Source: Falciphora oryzae (taxonomy: Eukaryota; Ascomycota; Sordariomycetes; Magnaporthales; Magnaporthaceae). From it: DNA of 64,000 nt. The translations under genes and the position numbers were made by a program. The stretch lies in contig JNVV01000022.1 of the NCBI GenBank assembly GCA_000733355.1, positions 321,742 through 385,741 on the forward strand. The letters run 5' to 3'. This document shows, piece by piece, positions 43,741 to 55,057 of this stretch; position 1 is the stretch's first letter, and every line of letters begins with the position of its first letter. The notes beneath the pieces are model-generated. The model was given only the letters and a program-made list of their open reading frames with translations. It searched no databases and was not told the origin of the DNA.

Positions 43741-44973
43741 CTAGACCTGTAGCAACCGGGAAAATGCCGGTCCCTCGTCGCCCTGTCTTACTTTGGCAAT
43801 CGGGGTCAGAAACGCCTCGTCGTTGTCCCCATCCTTGCAGAGTACCTCTCGGACGTAGTGCTGCGCAACCCTGAACCACGCTGCCTTTTCTTGCCGGCTG
43901 GCTCCAAGACCGACCCAGACCCAGATCTCTCGACCTTCGTCATCTAGTAGGAAAACATCGTCCCCATCCAGATCATCAGCAGAGATAGGCTCTCCATCCT
44001 TGACTAGCGTGAACTGCAGTCTTCCGGATGCGTCGCTGAGCCGATACAACCGGCGCGGCCGGCGCGGCTGCTGCTCTGCCGTGGCCGCCCGGACCGACTC
44101 CACGGGCTTCGCGCAGCGGAACGAGTGTGAGGGGCCAAACTCGTCCTTGCCGCCAAGCATGTTGACCACCAGGCCCGACCGCGACTCCGTCTGCGCCAGC
44201 ACCTCGACCTCGACATGCTTGGCCAGCGTCATGTCGTGAACTACCTGCGCGGCCTTGGCCTTCTCCATCGGCGAGCACTCCCGGCCCTGCCACACCCAGA
44301 TCTTGACGTTGGTGTCGAGGATGAAGACGTCCTTGTCGTCCAGGCTCGCCGCGCTCGGCTCCACCTCGTGCACGACGACGGAATCGCGCCCCGGGCCGCC
44401 GCCCGGAAGCTTGAAGACGCGCAGCAGCGTCGCCATCTCCTCCTTGTCCCCTTCGTCCTGCCCCACGTGCCGGAACCCGGAGCGGACGCCACCCGAGCGG
44501 ATCTGCAGGCGCGGGAACAGCTCGACGAACTCGTCCGACGGGCTCTGCTGCAGCTCGCGGTGCTGCGTGGCCCGGCCTTGCAGGAACTCGTCCAGCTCCA
44601 CCGTCTTGTAGGCGGCCGTGCCGGCCTCGTCCTGCGTCGTGTGGCGGCCCAGCCAGAAGAAGATGTCGTGCCCCAGCCGCTTCTGCGCGTCCGGCTCGTC
44701 CTTCTTGCCGACCCGGTACGAGTGCAGCACGATGAAGCTGTCGCCATCGAGGAACTGGCCGTACCTTTCGCGCGGCCACGGCACGACCTCAAACTGCTCG
44801 ATGCGCCAGACGAACAGGCCCGGCTCGACGCCGACGCGACCGTCGTTCCAGGCGGGCTCCGTGGCGGCCGAGTTGTACTTGACCTGGTGGTCGATGTCGC
44901 TGCCGATCAGCTCCACGTTGCTGTCCTTGATGTCATACTCCTTGAGGTGCACGAGTCCCTGGTTTGGTGCCAT
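43741..44973 (-). CDS. Gelsolin-repeat (severin/fragmin-like) actin-binding protein
   Basis: A single exon of 410 residues from the ATG at 44973. The frame is open for 55 codons upstream, but that stretch is basic and low-complexity and is likely leader sequence. Three gelsolin repeats are visible. The first begins near GLFVWRIEQFEVVPWPRERY and includes GDSFIVLHSYR, GHDIFFWLGRHTTQDEAGTA and AYKTVELDEFLQG. The second covers DDKDVFILDTNVKIWVWQG and MEKAKAAQVVHDM. The third includes LDGDDVFLLDDEGREIWVWV and RQEKAAWFRVAQHYVRE. Three-repeat proteins of this type sever and cap actin filaments in a calcium-dependent way in other lineages. Fungal versions are little studied. Probably cytosolic, as no signal peptide is seen. 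Confidence 0.9.
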   Translation of the reverse strand: MAPNQGLVHLKEYDIKDSNVELIGSDIDHQVKYNSAATEPAWNDGRVGVEPGLFVWRIEQFEVVPWPRERYGQFLDGDSFIVLHSYRVGKKDEPDAQKRLGHDIFFWLGRHTTQDEAGTAAYKTVELDEFLQGRATQHRELQQSPSDEFVELFPRLQIRSGGVRSGFRHVGQDEGDKEEMATLLRVFKLPGGGPGRDSVVVHEVEPSAASLDDKDVFILDTNVKIWVWQGRECSPMEKAKAAQVVHDMTLAKHVEVEVLAQTESRSGLVVNMLGGKDEFGPSHSFRCAKPVESVRAATAEQQPRRPRRLYRLSDASGRLQFTLVKDGEPISADDLDGDDVFLLDDEGREIWVWVGLGASRQEKAAWFRVAQHYVREVLCKDGDNDEAFLTPIAKVRQGDEGPAFSRLLQV

Positions 44974-46734
44974 CTCGTCCCGCCTGTTCTCCTTTTCGTC
45001 CGCGGTGATCGAAGCGCCTTCTATTCCTGTGCTTTGTTTCGTTTCGTTTCCCTTCCGCGATCTTTTCCCTTTTTTGTGCAGGTGTCTCCTGGGTTCAAGG
45101 TGCAGTCCAGAGAAAGCAAATGTCCGGCTAATGCTCAACTCAGGGGCATCAAGCTACACGTGCCGGCCGTAAGGTTCACTGGGAGGGAGCCTCGTTCAAT
45201 CGGGTGGTGGGACTGGCCGCCGAGGAGGCCGAGCGGGGCACTGAGTTCAATCCCCAGACATTGCACGAGCTCCGTTCAGTGCTGTCCTCACGCAGGAAAC
45301 CATGCGGCCAAGGTCAACAAAAGCCAGGCTGGGCTGACCATCCGAGCTTGCGATTGGCTCACGACGGGAAAATCACCCTGCCAAGCGCGGGGGGTTGCCT
45401 GTTTCAGTTCCCAAATAGCACAAGAGTTGGGTCTGGAACCGCCCTCGTTTAGGGCGGGGAAGGCTGACGTTCGAGGCGGCCGTCTGGCGCTGTTTCAATC
45501 CACCAGGACAGCACCGCCCCCTGGGTCCAGCGCCTGGCGGAACCGCCAGGGGTCCTGCCAGTGTCCACTCCCCGCCCTGAACGCTCGGCCGATCAGACGT
45601 GCCAAGTCTCAGCAGCCAGCCCAGTCCCACAGTTCGACGGATCCCTGCGCCAAAGGGAGCACGGGAGCCCGCAGAAGGCAGCGGGCGGCACTCGACTGTG
45701 CAGCTCTGCTCCTCGGACGCCGGTGCCCTCGGGCGGCTCTGTTCGTCCACCACGGCATGGGGATGCAGGTTCCAGACGATTCCCCATCGAGACCGGCCCG
45801 ATCGTCTCTGAAAAGTGAGACTCTCGATAAAGTGTGGTCCCAGGGTCCTTTGAGACGGGATGACAGCTGGGGAGCGGGCACTGATGATACCTTAATGGTC
45901 CCTTTGCCGCCACCATCTCGAGTCTTTGCGATGACAGCCAATGTCTCGATGGGACGTCAAGGTGAATCCAGACGAGCGAGCAGCGCCACCAACACGAATG
46001 TCCAAAACGCGCCTGCCAAACATAGCTCTCGGTTGGCTTCCCTAGCTGGCATTCTCTGGTTGACAGCGGGGCGGATGAGCCGAGCGGCCTAGCCCTGCAC
46101 GGATCGCCCTCGTCCATGCAGCGCTGAGAGGGCCGTGGCACGTTGCAGACCCATGCCCTTGCTCGGCCCCTGTCTATCAAACACGCAAGGCGAGCGCTCA
46201 GAGTAGCAATGATCAGCCGCCCGCGATGCTGCCGTGCGCCGCCCGCAACCTGTTGTCGCCTTTTCCGGGGCAGCAAAGCCGATCGCCAAGTGATAATACT
46301 GGAGGGCTGCACTCTTCAACTTCGGCTCGGGAAAATCTTGCCCCTCCCTCCCTCTTCTTTTCTTTTTATTTTCCTTCCTCATCATTCGTCTTGTGCCCTA
46401 CTTTTGGAAATCGCTCCCGCTTTCTTTCCTGTCCTGTCGTTGCGAGCATAGCCGCTGGTTCGGCATTGCAACTCGATTTTCCCGCATTTTTGAACGGCTG
46501 ACCTTGCGAGTGTCGGTTGATCGTGGCCAAGGGGATACTAGAAGACAAGGCATCCCATTACAAACTTTTAATTTATATCTTTCATTCTACCTTGTTTCTT
46601 TGGGTTTAGCTCTCTTGTTCATCATCACCATCGTCTTCTTCCTCGTACTCGCCTCATCCTTGTTCTCTTTCGCCTCTTCCTGCACATTTTCAAGCCTCCC
46701 TTCGACTCGACCTACTTTATTCCATCAAATCATA
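44974..46734. other. 1.8-kb divergent intergenic region
   Basis: Holds the promoters of the gelsolin-repeat gene (minus) and the Ser/Pro-rich membrane-protein gene (plus). The last 350 bp are C/T-rich. The long plus-strand open frame over 44215-46092 is antisense to the gelsolin gene and is rejected. Confidence 0.5.
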
Positions 46735-47514
46735 ATGGCCGGCCTTCTGAACGGTGGACCAGGCGATCTCGTCGCCGAGGTGGTCGACGTCACCACCCCT
46801 CTGGTGAGGCCCGTCCTCGATCCTGCCGAGTCCACAAGTAGCAGCTCCGCCTCCTCGACGAGACCGGCGCGCACAAGGACTCCCACATCAACCACAAAGG
46901 CCGCCGAAGCGACCCAGGTCACACTATCAACCTCGACCCGGCCGGCCGCCACCGAGACGTCACGCCCGGGGACGCCTCCCGCTCCCGCGGCAAGCGGCAC
47001 CGGCGCACGGGACACCTCGCCGCCCGCACGGTCTTCAGAGCCTGCCCCGCCGCCGCCCCCAGCATCGTCAAAGCCTGCCCCGGCCGCCCCGCCCCCGGCA
47101 TCTTCAGCACCGGCGGCGGTCACGTCCGTGGACGCGACGCCCCTGCCACCCATCTCGGCGACCCCGCTGCCGACGCTGGAGGCGGAGGTGCCCTACGCGC
47201 CCCCGCAGGCGCAGAGCAGCTCTGCCGCCGCCCCGACATCAACTGCCACGGAGCCGCCGAGCCGCGAGCCGGCGGCGGTCGAGCAGCAGGGCCTGGTCTT
47301 GGACCCGAGCAAGAACCCGACCATGATGGCGCTCGTCATCACCATCCCCGTCGCCACCCTCGTCCTCGTCGGCGTCACCGTCGTGCTCTGGAAGGGCGGC
47401 TGCCTGCGCTGCGGCAGGCGTCGCCGCCAGAACAACATCATCAAGGACGAGATGGAGCACGAGGCCTGGCAGAAGGTGCATGCCGAGAAGTTTGGCCCGT
47501 CTAGGAATTACTAG
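46735..47514 (+). CDS. Ser/Thr/Pro-rich single-pass membrane protein
   Basis: A single exon of 259 residues from the ATG at 46735, which follows a long C/T-rich leader. Residues 30-190 or so are dominated by Ser, Thr, Pro and Ala and should be heavily O-glycosylated. One transmembrane helix follows (MMALVITIPVATLVLVGVTV), then a basic stop-transfer patch with two cysteines (CLRCGRRRRQ) and a cytosolic tail of about 30 residues. There is no clear signal peptide, so the helix may act as a reverse signal-anchor. The layout resembles fungal cell-wall stress sensors of the Mid2/WSC type, but no WSC domain is seen, so this is only an analogy. The frame is open 114 codons upstream, but those residues look like translated leader. 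Confidence 0.72.
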   Translation: MAGLLNGGPGDLVAEVVDVTTPLVRPVLDPAESTSSSSASSTRPARTRTPTSTTKAAEATQVTLSTSTRPAATETSRPGTPPAPAASGTGARDTSPPARSSEPAPPPPPASSKPAPAAPPPASSAPAAVTSVDATPLPPISATPLPTLEAEVPYAPPQAQSSSAAAPTSTATEPPSREPAAVEQQGLVLDPSKNPTMMALVITIPVATLVLVGVTVVLWKGGCLRCGRRRRQNNIIKDEMEHEAWQKVHAEKFGPSRNY

Positions 47515-48100
47515 GGAAGGGAGAGGAATACACGCTACCCCGATGAGGGTTAACGACATCATACCGAACAATCATTATAATCCAACAACTTCCTTTATCA
47601 CGACATGGCGGTGTTTCGGCGTTATTTCTCTCTCTCCCTGCCAGGCGCACGCATGAGAATGGGGAGGTCTACACGACCAAAAATGATATCCGCATTGCGG
47701 ATGGCTAAATCGCCTCTTATTTTCTGTGGGATACACGCATTATATAAATCATGTCTTAGAATGAGAACATGTTGGGAAAATCCAGTTAGGGCAGTCGACA
47801 ACAGACAGGACACTTAAAACATAAAATTTATTACCAAACAGTCCAACCCATACTGAATCTGTGCACTCATTATTGGTTCCATGAGGCCTTCTTTGAAGCC
47901 GCTGTCTTATTGGTCTACTTCCATCGGCACACCGGTTGTCGAGCTCGCTTTATTCACAAATTGTACATTGTGTGATATATCATTGGCGTGTTGAGATAGA
48001 CAAACAGGATTCAGCCTCGTTATTGTTCATGAACCGGGAACTATAGTTACAAAAACCGATGACATCGGCAAATAGCTTGACAAAATCCTTCAAGCTCACC
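47515..48100. other. Convergent 3' flanks, no gene seen
   Basis: A/T-rich gap between the ends of the Ser/Pro-rich gene (plus) and the catalase gene (minus). Confidence 0.5.
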
Positions 48101-50332
48101 CTAGTACGCGACTTGGGTGTTAAGCCCGTCCATCTCGCGGGCCCAGTTGCGGTGCATGGCGATGCTGCGGAAGAACTGCTCGAGGAAGCCAGTGGCGCCT
48201 TTGGCAATGGTGACAATCTCCTTGAGGCTCCCGGGCCTCACATCCCCGACAGTGACAACACCATAAGACTCGACCGCCTCCTTGTTGCTGGAGATGCTGA
48301 TTTCGGGCAGCGCCAGCACCGTCTTGACCAGATCGGCCGCCTCGCCCGACGCGCCGATGGCCTTGAGGTGGCCAAACGCCTCGCGGATGTAGTGCAGCGC
48401 GCGACCCGCCCTCGCCAGCGTCTTGACCGACTCGGCACCGCCCGGCACGAAGACGGCGTCTACCATGGTGCTGCGGAAGCTCTCGAGGTGGCGGTCCGGC
48501 TTGGCGCCCTTTGCCGAGCCCTTTGGCTGGCCAGCAGCGTAGATGGCGGAGCGCCTCGGTGCGATGGTCAGCGGGATGGCCTGCGCGGCGACCAGGGAGG
48601 CGCGGACGGCCGAGTAGGCGACGGGGTCGTATCCGTCGGCGATCAGGATGGCCACCTTGCGAGAAGTGATGGTGGGGTTGGAGGGGACGAACTCGAGCTG
48701 GCTCAGGCCGCGGGACTTTTGGCCGCGGTTCTCCATGCCCGTGGTCTTGTCTGGGATCGGGGCGCCGACCATCTCGGCAACGCTCTGGGCCAGGCCCAGG
48801 TCGAGCTCGGTCAGGCGCTTCACCAGGTTCCCATAGACCTCTGCTTCCTCACAGTGGTCCAGCTCGAACGAGAAGGCCGCGAGCATGTGCTTGCGCTCAA
48901 TCTCCGACACGCTGTTGAAGAACATCTGGGCCTGAGATATGTGATCCTTGAACTTCGCACTCTTTGTCCGGGCCTTGATTCCCTCGGTCTTTGTGGCGTG
49001 CTCGGCGTAGGCGCCATTAGCAGCCGAGGCGGGAGGGTTGACGCCGAAGCGATTGGGCCAGTAGTTGACCTTGCCCTTGGTGATAGTGTGGCGTGACTTG
49101 CCATCACGATTGAAGTTGAGGACAGGACAAACCGGGCGGTTGATAGGGAGCTCCTCCCAGTTGGTGCCCAGACGGCTGAGCTGGGTGTCCTGGTACGAAA
49201 AGTTGCGACCCTGAAGCAGAGGATCGTCGGAAAAGCCGATGCCAGGGACCACGTGGCTGGTACAAAAAGCAACCTGCTCAGTCTCGGGGAAGAACTCGTC
49301 GACGTTGCGGTTCAGCTCCAGGGTGCCGATGTAGTCGACTGGGATGAGATCCTCGGGCCAGACCTTGGTGGCGTCCAGGATGTCGAAGTCGAATTCGTGC
49401 TCGCGGCTCTCAGGGAGAATCTGGACGCCGAACTTCCACTTGGGGAAGTCGCCATTGGCGATGGCCTCGCTCAGGTCTTTGCGGTGGAAGTCGGGATCAT
49501 GGCCGGCCAGCTTGAGGGCCTCGTCCCAGACCAGGCTGTGGACGCCGAGCTCAGGGGTGAAGTGAAACTTGACAAAATGGCGTTCCCCCTTGGCGTTGAT
49601 GAGCGTGTACGTGTTGACGCCAAAGCCCTGCATCATGCGGTAGGAGCGCGGGATTGTGCGATCCGACATGGCCCACATGAACATGTGAGTGGCCTCTGAG
49701 TGTTGGTACATAAAATCCCAGAAGTTATTGTGCGCCGACTGTGCTTGTGGCACTTCGCTGTCTGGCTCAGGCTTCCCCGCGTGGATCACGTCGGGGAACT
49801 TCATGGCGTCCTGGATGAAAAAGACGGGGATGTTGTTGCCCACGATGTCCCAGTTCCCCTCGGGAGTGTAGAACTTGACCGCGAAGCCGCGGACGTCGCG
49901 GACCGTGTCGGCAGAGCCGCGGCTGCCCAGGACCGTCGAGAAGCGCAGGAAGACGGGGGTCTCGCGCGACGTGTCGGTCAGGATCTTTGCGCACGTCAGG
50001 TCCTCGATGCTCTTGCGCAGCGTGAACCTGCCGTGCGCCGCGGTGCCGCGGGCGTGGACGACGCGCTCAGGGATGCGCTCGTGGTCGAAGCGGTGGATCC
50101 TCTCGCGGGCGAACTGATCCTCCAGCAGCGACGGCCCCGTGTGCTCGTTGCTCACCACGCGCAGCCAGTCGTCGGCGCCGGACATGCGTGTGCCAGAGTC
50201 GGGCGTCATCCTGCCGTCGGTCGAGGGCGTGACCGTGTTGCGGCCGAGGTCTGCTATCTTGTCGCCCTGCGAGTGCATGACGTACGACTGGCCACTTTTG
50301 AGGGAGTCTCCAATGTCCTTGAGGGAAGTCAT
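48101..50332 (-). CDS. Large-subunit (clade 2) catalase with C-terminal flavodoxin-like domain
   Basis: A single exon of 743 residues, the normal length for clade 2 fungal catalases. The active-site histidine is in RVVHARGTAAHG (His93), the distal asparagine in DIVGNNIPVFF (about 166-167), and the proximal haem tyrosine in RNFSYQDTQLSRLG (Tyr380). The C-terminal third (from about 555, starting RKVAILIADGYDPVAYSAVR) is the DJ-1/GATase-like domain that marks large subunits. The enzyme decomposes hydrogen peroxide as a haem tetramer. There is no signal peptide, so it groups by layout with intracellular or conidial catalases such as CatA/Cat-1 rather than secreted ones, as inference. No disruption is seen. 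Confidence 0.95.
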   Translation of the reverse strand: MTSLKDIGDSLKSGQSYVMHSQGDKIADLGRNTVTPSTDGRMTPDSGTRMSGADDWLRVVSNEHTGPSLLEDQFARERIHRFDHERIPERVVHARGTAAHGRFTLRKSIEDLTCAKILTDTSRETPVFLRFSTVLGSRGSADTVRDVRGFAVKFYTPEGNWDIVGNNIPVFFIQDAMKFPDVIHAGKPEPDSEVPQAQSAHNNFWDFMYQHSEATHMFMWAMSDRTIPRSYRMMQGFGVNTYTLINAKGERHFVKFHFTPELGVHSLVWDEALKLAGHDPDFHRKDLSEAIANGDFPKWKFGVQILPESREHEFDFDILDATKVWPEDLIPVDYIGTLELNRNVDEFFPETEQVAFCTSHVVPGIGFSDDPLLQGRNFSYQDTQLSRLGTNWEELPINRPVCPVLNFNRDGKSRHTITKGKVNYWPNRFGVNPPASAANGAYAEHATKTEGIKARTKSAKFKDHISQAQMFFNSVSEIERKHMLAAFSFELDHCEEAEVYGNLVKRLTELDLGLAQSVAEMVGAPIPDKTTGMENRGQKSRGLSQLEFVPSNPTITSRKVAILIADGYDPVAYSAVRASLVAAQAIPLTIAPRRSAIYAAGQPKGSAKGAKPDRHLESFRSTMVDAVFVPGGAESVKTLARAGRALHYIREAFGHLKAIGASGEAADLVKTVLALPEISISSNKEAVESYGVVTVGDVRPGSLKEIVTIAKGATGFLEQFFRSIAMHRNWAREMDGLNTQVAY

Positions 50333-53121
50333 GTCTTCCGGCGAGAGGGTGTACCAGATGAGTCTTGCTGGATATCAAAGTCTGACCTGTGGGAGCGACG
50401 AAGAGAGGCGGACTGGGACCAGAAGTCGAACGTGAGCAGAACGGGAGACTTGATTTAAATGCTGCCAGGCAGGTAGGCGGTCTCTGCAGAGGGAAGGGGT
50501 CGAGGGCAGCCCTAAAGACGACTGGTGCGGCACGCACGGCAAAGTTGGAAAGAGGTTTCTATTATGCCTGCCACCTCAGGAGCGACCCTCCGCCACCATC
50601 CATCTCCTGCCGGAGGCTCCTGCCCGCCCAGAGTACATAGGCGCCTCTGGAATGTTTGCCTCTTAGTCCGATCTATCGTGGATGCATAGTTTTCTCAGGC
50701 CAACGCTCGATCAGACCGATCAACAGCAACCTTCCCAACGACGTCAATGAAGCTGTCCTTGGCGTTCTTAGTTGCCGGATTAGGAAATTGATGGAGCTGC
50801 CCCTGCTTACACGGCAATCGCCAGGCGGGGAGCGAAGAGTCTCAGTGGCAGAACCTAGATGTGGTCTGTCTCGTCAGTCAGGAAATCAACCTTCTCTTGA
50901 GCTCATCTTGATGCGGAAATTGCCCGTTTGCTAGGTAGTCAGTGTTACTGCTGGGCACACCACACTGGCTGCACTGAAAGGATTTGCCAATAATGATGCA
51001 ATCATTAAACAGAGATCTGTAGTTCGCCAGCTCTGGTTCATGCCTTGCTCATTTGTTTCTAAGCACACAAAGCATCATGTCGCGTCATTGATGTCAACGG
51101 GCCATCCTCAATCGGGCGACTACGATTGGCCCATGTCTTCTCTTCGCGCCCCGCATCAAGATTTCTTATGGGGAGGAAGCTGATCAGAAATTTCGGGTTG
51201 ATGCGGGGGTAGAAGAAAAGCCTTGAGCAAGAACAGAGCTTGGTAAATGCAATGATTCCAAAGGCCTGGTAGTCGCAAAATACCTTTTTCCCGTGTCTTT
51301 TCCCGCAAGGGGCCCGGCCGGAAACCCGCCGGCCGGCCGCGGAGACCGTCTCCTCTCCACGATGCGTCGTTTCCGCTCGTGGTCTCTGCTCTCCCCTCGC
51401 CAGGAGGTATGAAATAACGACGACATGAGGACGTCGCCTTTTTATCCCTGCGAACAGCTGGGCACCTCCTTAGTCCGCAAAGGTTCAACACCCTGTCGTT
51501 ATCTTGACGTCACGCAGGCGGAATATACAGAGTATGCCGAGTTTAAGTATGGTGCATCGCTGCGCCGACTTGATGAGGCTCAATTTCTCAGCGTGTGAAT
51601 TCTCAGGTAGTTGGCCGCGGAAGTCCTCCTTGCTTCTCACAAACATGGGACGGGGCGCCGTGCCGACCCATGCTTATTCGCAAGCTCTTCCGACGGTCTA
51701 GATTCCTCGTCCTAACCTAACCGGGGCAAGGATTTGGATGGGTGGGTTTCGCCTCGACATGGCTGCCCAGCAGCACACAAGGCCTTCGCTGCCAGCCGAA
51801 CCTGGAGCTTCCCAGCACGTCTGGCCTTCCGACGAATCGATTCCTGAGTTGGGAACATCGACTCATATCCTCTCCACTATATTCGGTGCAGCAGGTCTCT
51901 CACCCGACTAGGAAATGACGCTGCAGTTTGTTGCGGTCGGCGACGCATTCTCGAGCGACGCACTCTGGCCTGGATCCAAAGGCCCGAAATTGCCGATCCA
52001 AACCGAGTCTGCCAGGTCGACCCGCCCTGTCTCGTTCCTTTGTTGGCAGCCTGCCTGGCTGTCTAGTGCCTTGACGTTTGGTCAAGCTTTCAGCCCGAGG
52101 CTTGGCTGGCCAACGACGCAGCCGACCCAACGTGCGTCCCCTAGAAATGCCGTCCCCGCTCAGCCAGGTTACATATTGCACATTGATGGCTCTCTGCCTT
52201 CCTGCCCACCTCGCTGTCTGCAATGGCGGGCAGGTAGCATCCACCATGCAATCGAGATCATCCGACATACATCGAGAAGCTTGAACAGACCGATATAGAT
52301 TCTCGAGCCTGGGCACGAGGTGACGACGTCGATGGAGTGGATCCGTCCCATCTCCAGGCCTTTTTGCCCCAAAATGGTCGGACTTGTTCATGCGACGGTC
52401 CTCGAGCACCGCGCATCCCGAGACGCGACTCAGGACTCCTGGCGGGCCCGCCCCGATGGCGCACGTCGCCTCCCCGCCGCACTCCGACGCACACGATGGT
52501 GCGCTGAGTTGACCCTCCCGCTCGTCTGATGGCAGAGGCCCTGGCTCCTGTGACCCCGAGCCCCTGGAAGTGATCGTCTTGGCCACGCCGATCGCCCATT
52601 GGACCAATCCAACCTTGCCAACATCGGCTTGACCTGACATTGCAGACGTGCGCGTTTCTCCATGTCCCTCTGAGGGCAAAGATTTTAACCGATGTCGCGG
52701 GGTGTGGACCCTTTGTGTCTAATGTCGCATCCCAGATGTGGAAACTTGCTCCAGCAAGGTGAAATATCGACATCGTACGTGATAGGTGCGTCCGCGGCAC
52801 GCCGTGGTCCACATCGCGGGCAGGTTCGGGCCGTGTCTTGTTCCGTCGAGCACATATAAACAGTTGGTATCAGGCCGCTCTGCCGTCCTCGTCTCCTTGA
52901 CTCTATCCTCAGCCCTCAGCCTATCCAGGACAGACAAACAACCACTTCCATTCTTTTGGAGTTGATCTCCTCTCTTTCGTTTGCCACCAGTTCTGTGAAC
53001 TGTTTTCGTTCTTTCCATTGAACTACCTACCAGTCAAACACCAACGATCACCAACGTTCCTTCGCTTCATCGCTATATACCGGATCCTATAAACGGCCAA
53101 CAAAACAACCTTTCCCGCAAA
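50333..53121. other. 2.8-kb divergent intergenic region
   Basis: Between the catalase (minus) and the small secreted protein (plus), so it holds both promoters. Several open frames of 100-260 codons exist here (for example 51900-52679 minus), but their composition is unlike protein and no family features appear. Confidence 0.45.
52856..52861 (+). promoter_or_regulatory. TATA box (TATAAA) for the small secreted protein gene
   Basis: TATAAA lies 266 bp before the start codon, followed by a C/T-rich leader with CAA-type repeats and an A-rich approach (GCAAAATGCAG) to the ATG. A canonical TATA and long leader suggest strong regulated expression, as inference. Confidence 0.5.
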
Positions 53122-53532
53122 ATGCAGACCAAGACCCTCGTCCTTGCCCTCCTGGCCACCGTCGTGTCGGGCGCTGCCGTGCCCCGCGACGTGGCTGGCC
53201 CCTCCGACGCTGTCACTCTCGAGAAGCGGGTCAAGGTCGGCGACGCCGATTACGGAAAATGCACCCCGACTATGGACTTCAAGGCGGGCCGCGCTGGCCG
53301 GAAGGCAAACGAGTCGACTTTCCTGCCGACCGACCCATTGGTTGCCAAGGGCCAGCAGGATGCCCTCAACCCCAACATCATCACGCGCCGCATCTGCGAC
53401 CAGCTCACCAACGTGTGCGGTGCGAACGCTGCGGCCAAGGCCAAGTGCAAGGCCGCCGAGGCCACTGTTGCCGGCCTGAAAACCAAGGACGCCTCCACGG
53501 CCGCCGCTTTCAACAAGGCGCTTGGCCTCTAA
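53122..53532 (+). CDS. Small secreted protein with Kex2-type processing site
   Basis: A single exon of 136 residues. Residues 1-18 are a clear signal peptide (MQTKTLVLALLATVVSGA). A propeptide ends at LEKRV (residues 34-38), a dibasic site for Kex2. The mature part of about 100 residues has four cysteines (CTPTMDF, RRICDQ, NVCGAN, AKCKAA), a conserved-looking core (FLPTDPLVAKGQQDALNPNI) and an Ala/Lys-rich end. I recall similar short secreted proteins in other filamentous ascomycetes, but with no assigned function. An effector role is possible only in principle. The strong TATA box and A-rich start context suggest high expression. Confidence 0.85.
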   Translation: MQTKTLVLALLATVVSGAAVPRDVAGPSDAVTLEKRVKVGDADYGKCTPTMDFKAGRAGRKANESTFLPTDPLVAKGQQDALNPNIITRRICDQLTNVCGANAAAKAKCKAAEATVAGLKTKDASTAAAFNKALGL

Positions 53533-55057
53533 GCGATCGAATCAGTCCATGGTTGATTTCCCTGGCTTCTTTTCTTTTGCTTGACGAGTTGATGCTGTCC
53601 GATTTGTGTCCAGTCCCTGAGGGGAGGCGTGTTATGTTATGGGATGGGGCGAATAAAGGCACCGGCGTTGTTGAAGCACGATATCTGGCAGACAGTACAG
53701 TGGCGGCGGTGGTTTGTTTTTCTGGTTTTGGTGCCGAGGCAGGCCGCAGATTAATGACTTGACAAATACACACAAGTCATACATACAACCGCACCCATCC
53801 AAAGATGCGTGGCTCCAGACTCGATTGCTTAATCGCGGGCATGGGAAATCTCTCGGGGCATGGCATCCGATGCCACGTCTAAAAGCATTGTCCATACGTC
53901 CGTTATCCATCGGTGCGGGACGGTGTACCACGGCCCTGGATGGGATCGGATTTCGGTTGGCGGTTGACGCGATGAGCATGCATTTGGTGTGAGCTTGGCC
54001 AACACCAGATGCACCAGAGGGGGGACTGGAGGCCTGCAGAGCACCGCAGCTCGGTGCACTCCGGGGACCCCGACGACGGCAGGTTGTACCGACGGTGACC
54101 CCTGGGCAGCTGGGTCCGCACCCACTGGGGATTTTGGAAATTTTTGAAAATTCGGCATCGAGATAACACAATCTCTGATCCCCAAATACGGGCAATCGCA
54201 GGCGCTTTGTCCCGCCGCGGGTGGAGCAGGTGGCAGGGTGGAATTACGGCAGTGCTACCCAACTGAAGTCAGAAACGGCGCTGACACAGGAATATCCCGG
54301 CCGCCCTCTGCTCACCGCACGTCGTTTCACCCTTGTTTCCCGTGCGCCAATGGCTCCCAGGCCTTCTGGGGGGCATTTATCTAACTTTTTGGGCGCAGTG
54401 GTCGCGGGGGCGCTAGGTGCGAATTACGCGTCCGCTATGTTATAATTGGCAGGCGAGGCGGCGGCGCGTGCCCTCGTGGGTGGTGCTGGCGGCTGGTGAC
54501 TGGTGGTGACTGGTGACTGGTGACTGATGCCATGGAGCGAGCAACGGAAGGGAAGCCGGCTGCAACGACTAATTCACGACGCGATCCTCCGTCCTGGACG
54601 CTGCCGGCGACAAGACGCCAACGTCAACAACGGAAAGCCCTGACGTCAAGCAGCCTGATCCCCAGAAATCGACGGTGCCTGGGACGGTGAACGAGTCGTG
54701 GCCGCCCCCGGGCGCACTGCCACGACGCAGGCACGTGCAACTGTCAGCGTTTTAAGCCTTCGGCTTCGAAACGTTAAAGCCCGCCATCGCCCAGCCTGTC
54801 AAGAGGCCGTGGCCAGCCGCCCTTTTCGGCTCCCTCCTCCGGATCCCCTCCCCCGTCTGCAGGAACTTTGAGGCGTGGTGCGGTGTGTGGGCTGGCCGTG
54901 GCGCAACAAGTGAAGCTGCATCATCTCTGGGCGCCTTGGTCTAGGCGGTAGGCACCAGCCATCGCCATCGGAAGCGAAGTGACTGGGGCCGGCTCCAAGA
55001 CAGACAAGCATACGATACAACCACACCAACAGGCTCGCCAGCGAAAGAGCCGCGAGC
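53533..55057. other. 1.5-kb intergenic region with a short tandem repeat
   Basis: No supported coding region. An imperfect CTGGTGA heptamer repeat lies at about 54493-54525. The last 300 bp are GC-rich and may be 5' UTR of the F-box gene. Confidence 0.5.

Noticed and set aside
44215..46092. 625-codon plus-strand open frame
   Set aside because: It is largely antisense to the gelsolin-repeat gene, Arg/Leu/Val-biased as expected from the mirror of GC-rich codons, and shows no family features.
48059..49096. 345-codon plus-strand open frame
   Set aside because: Antisense to the catalase gene.
51900..52679. 259-codon minus-strand open frame upstream of the small secreted protein
   Set aside because: Composition rich in Arg, Gly and Ser without hydrophobic pattern, and the region looks like a promoter.
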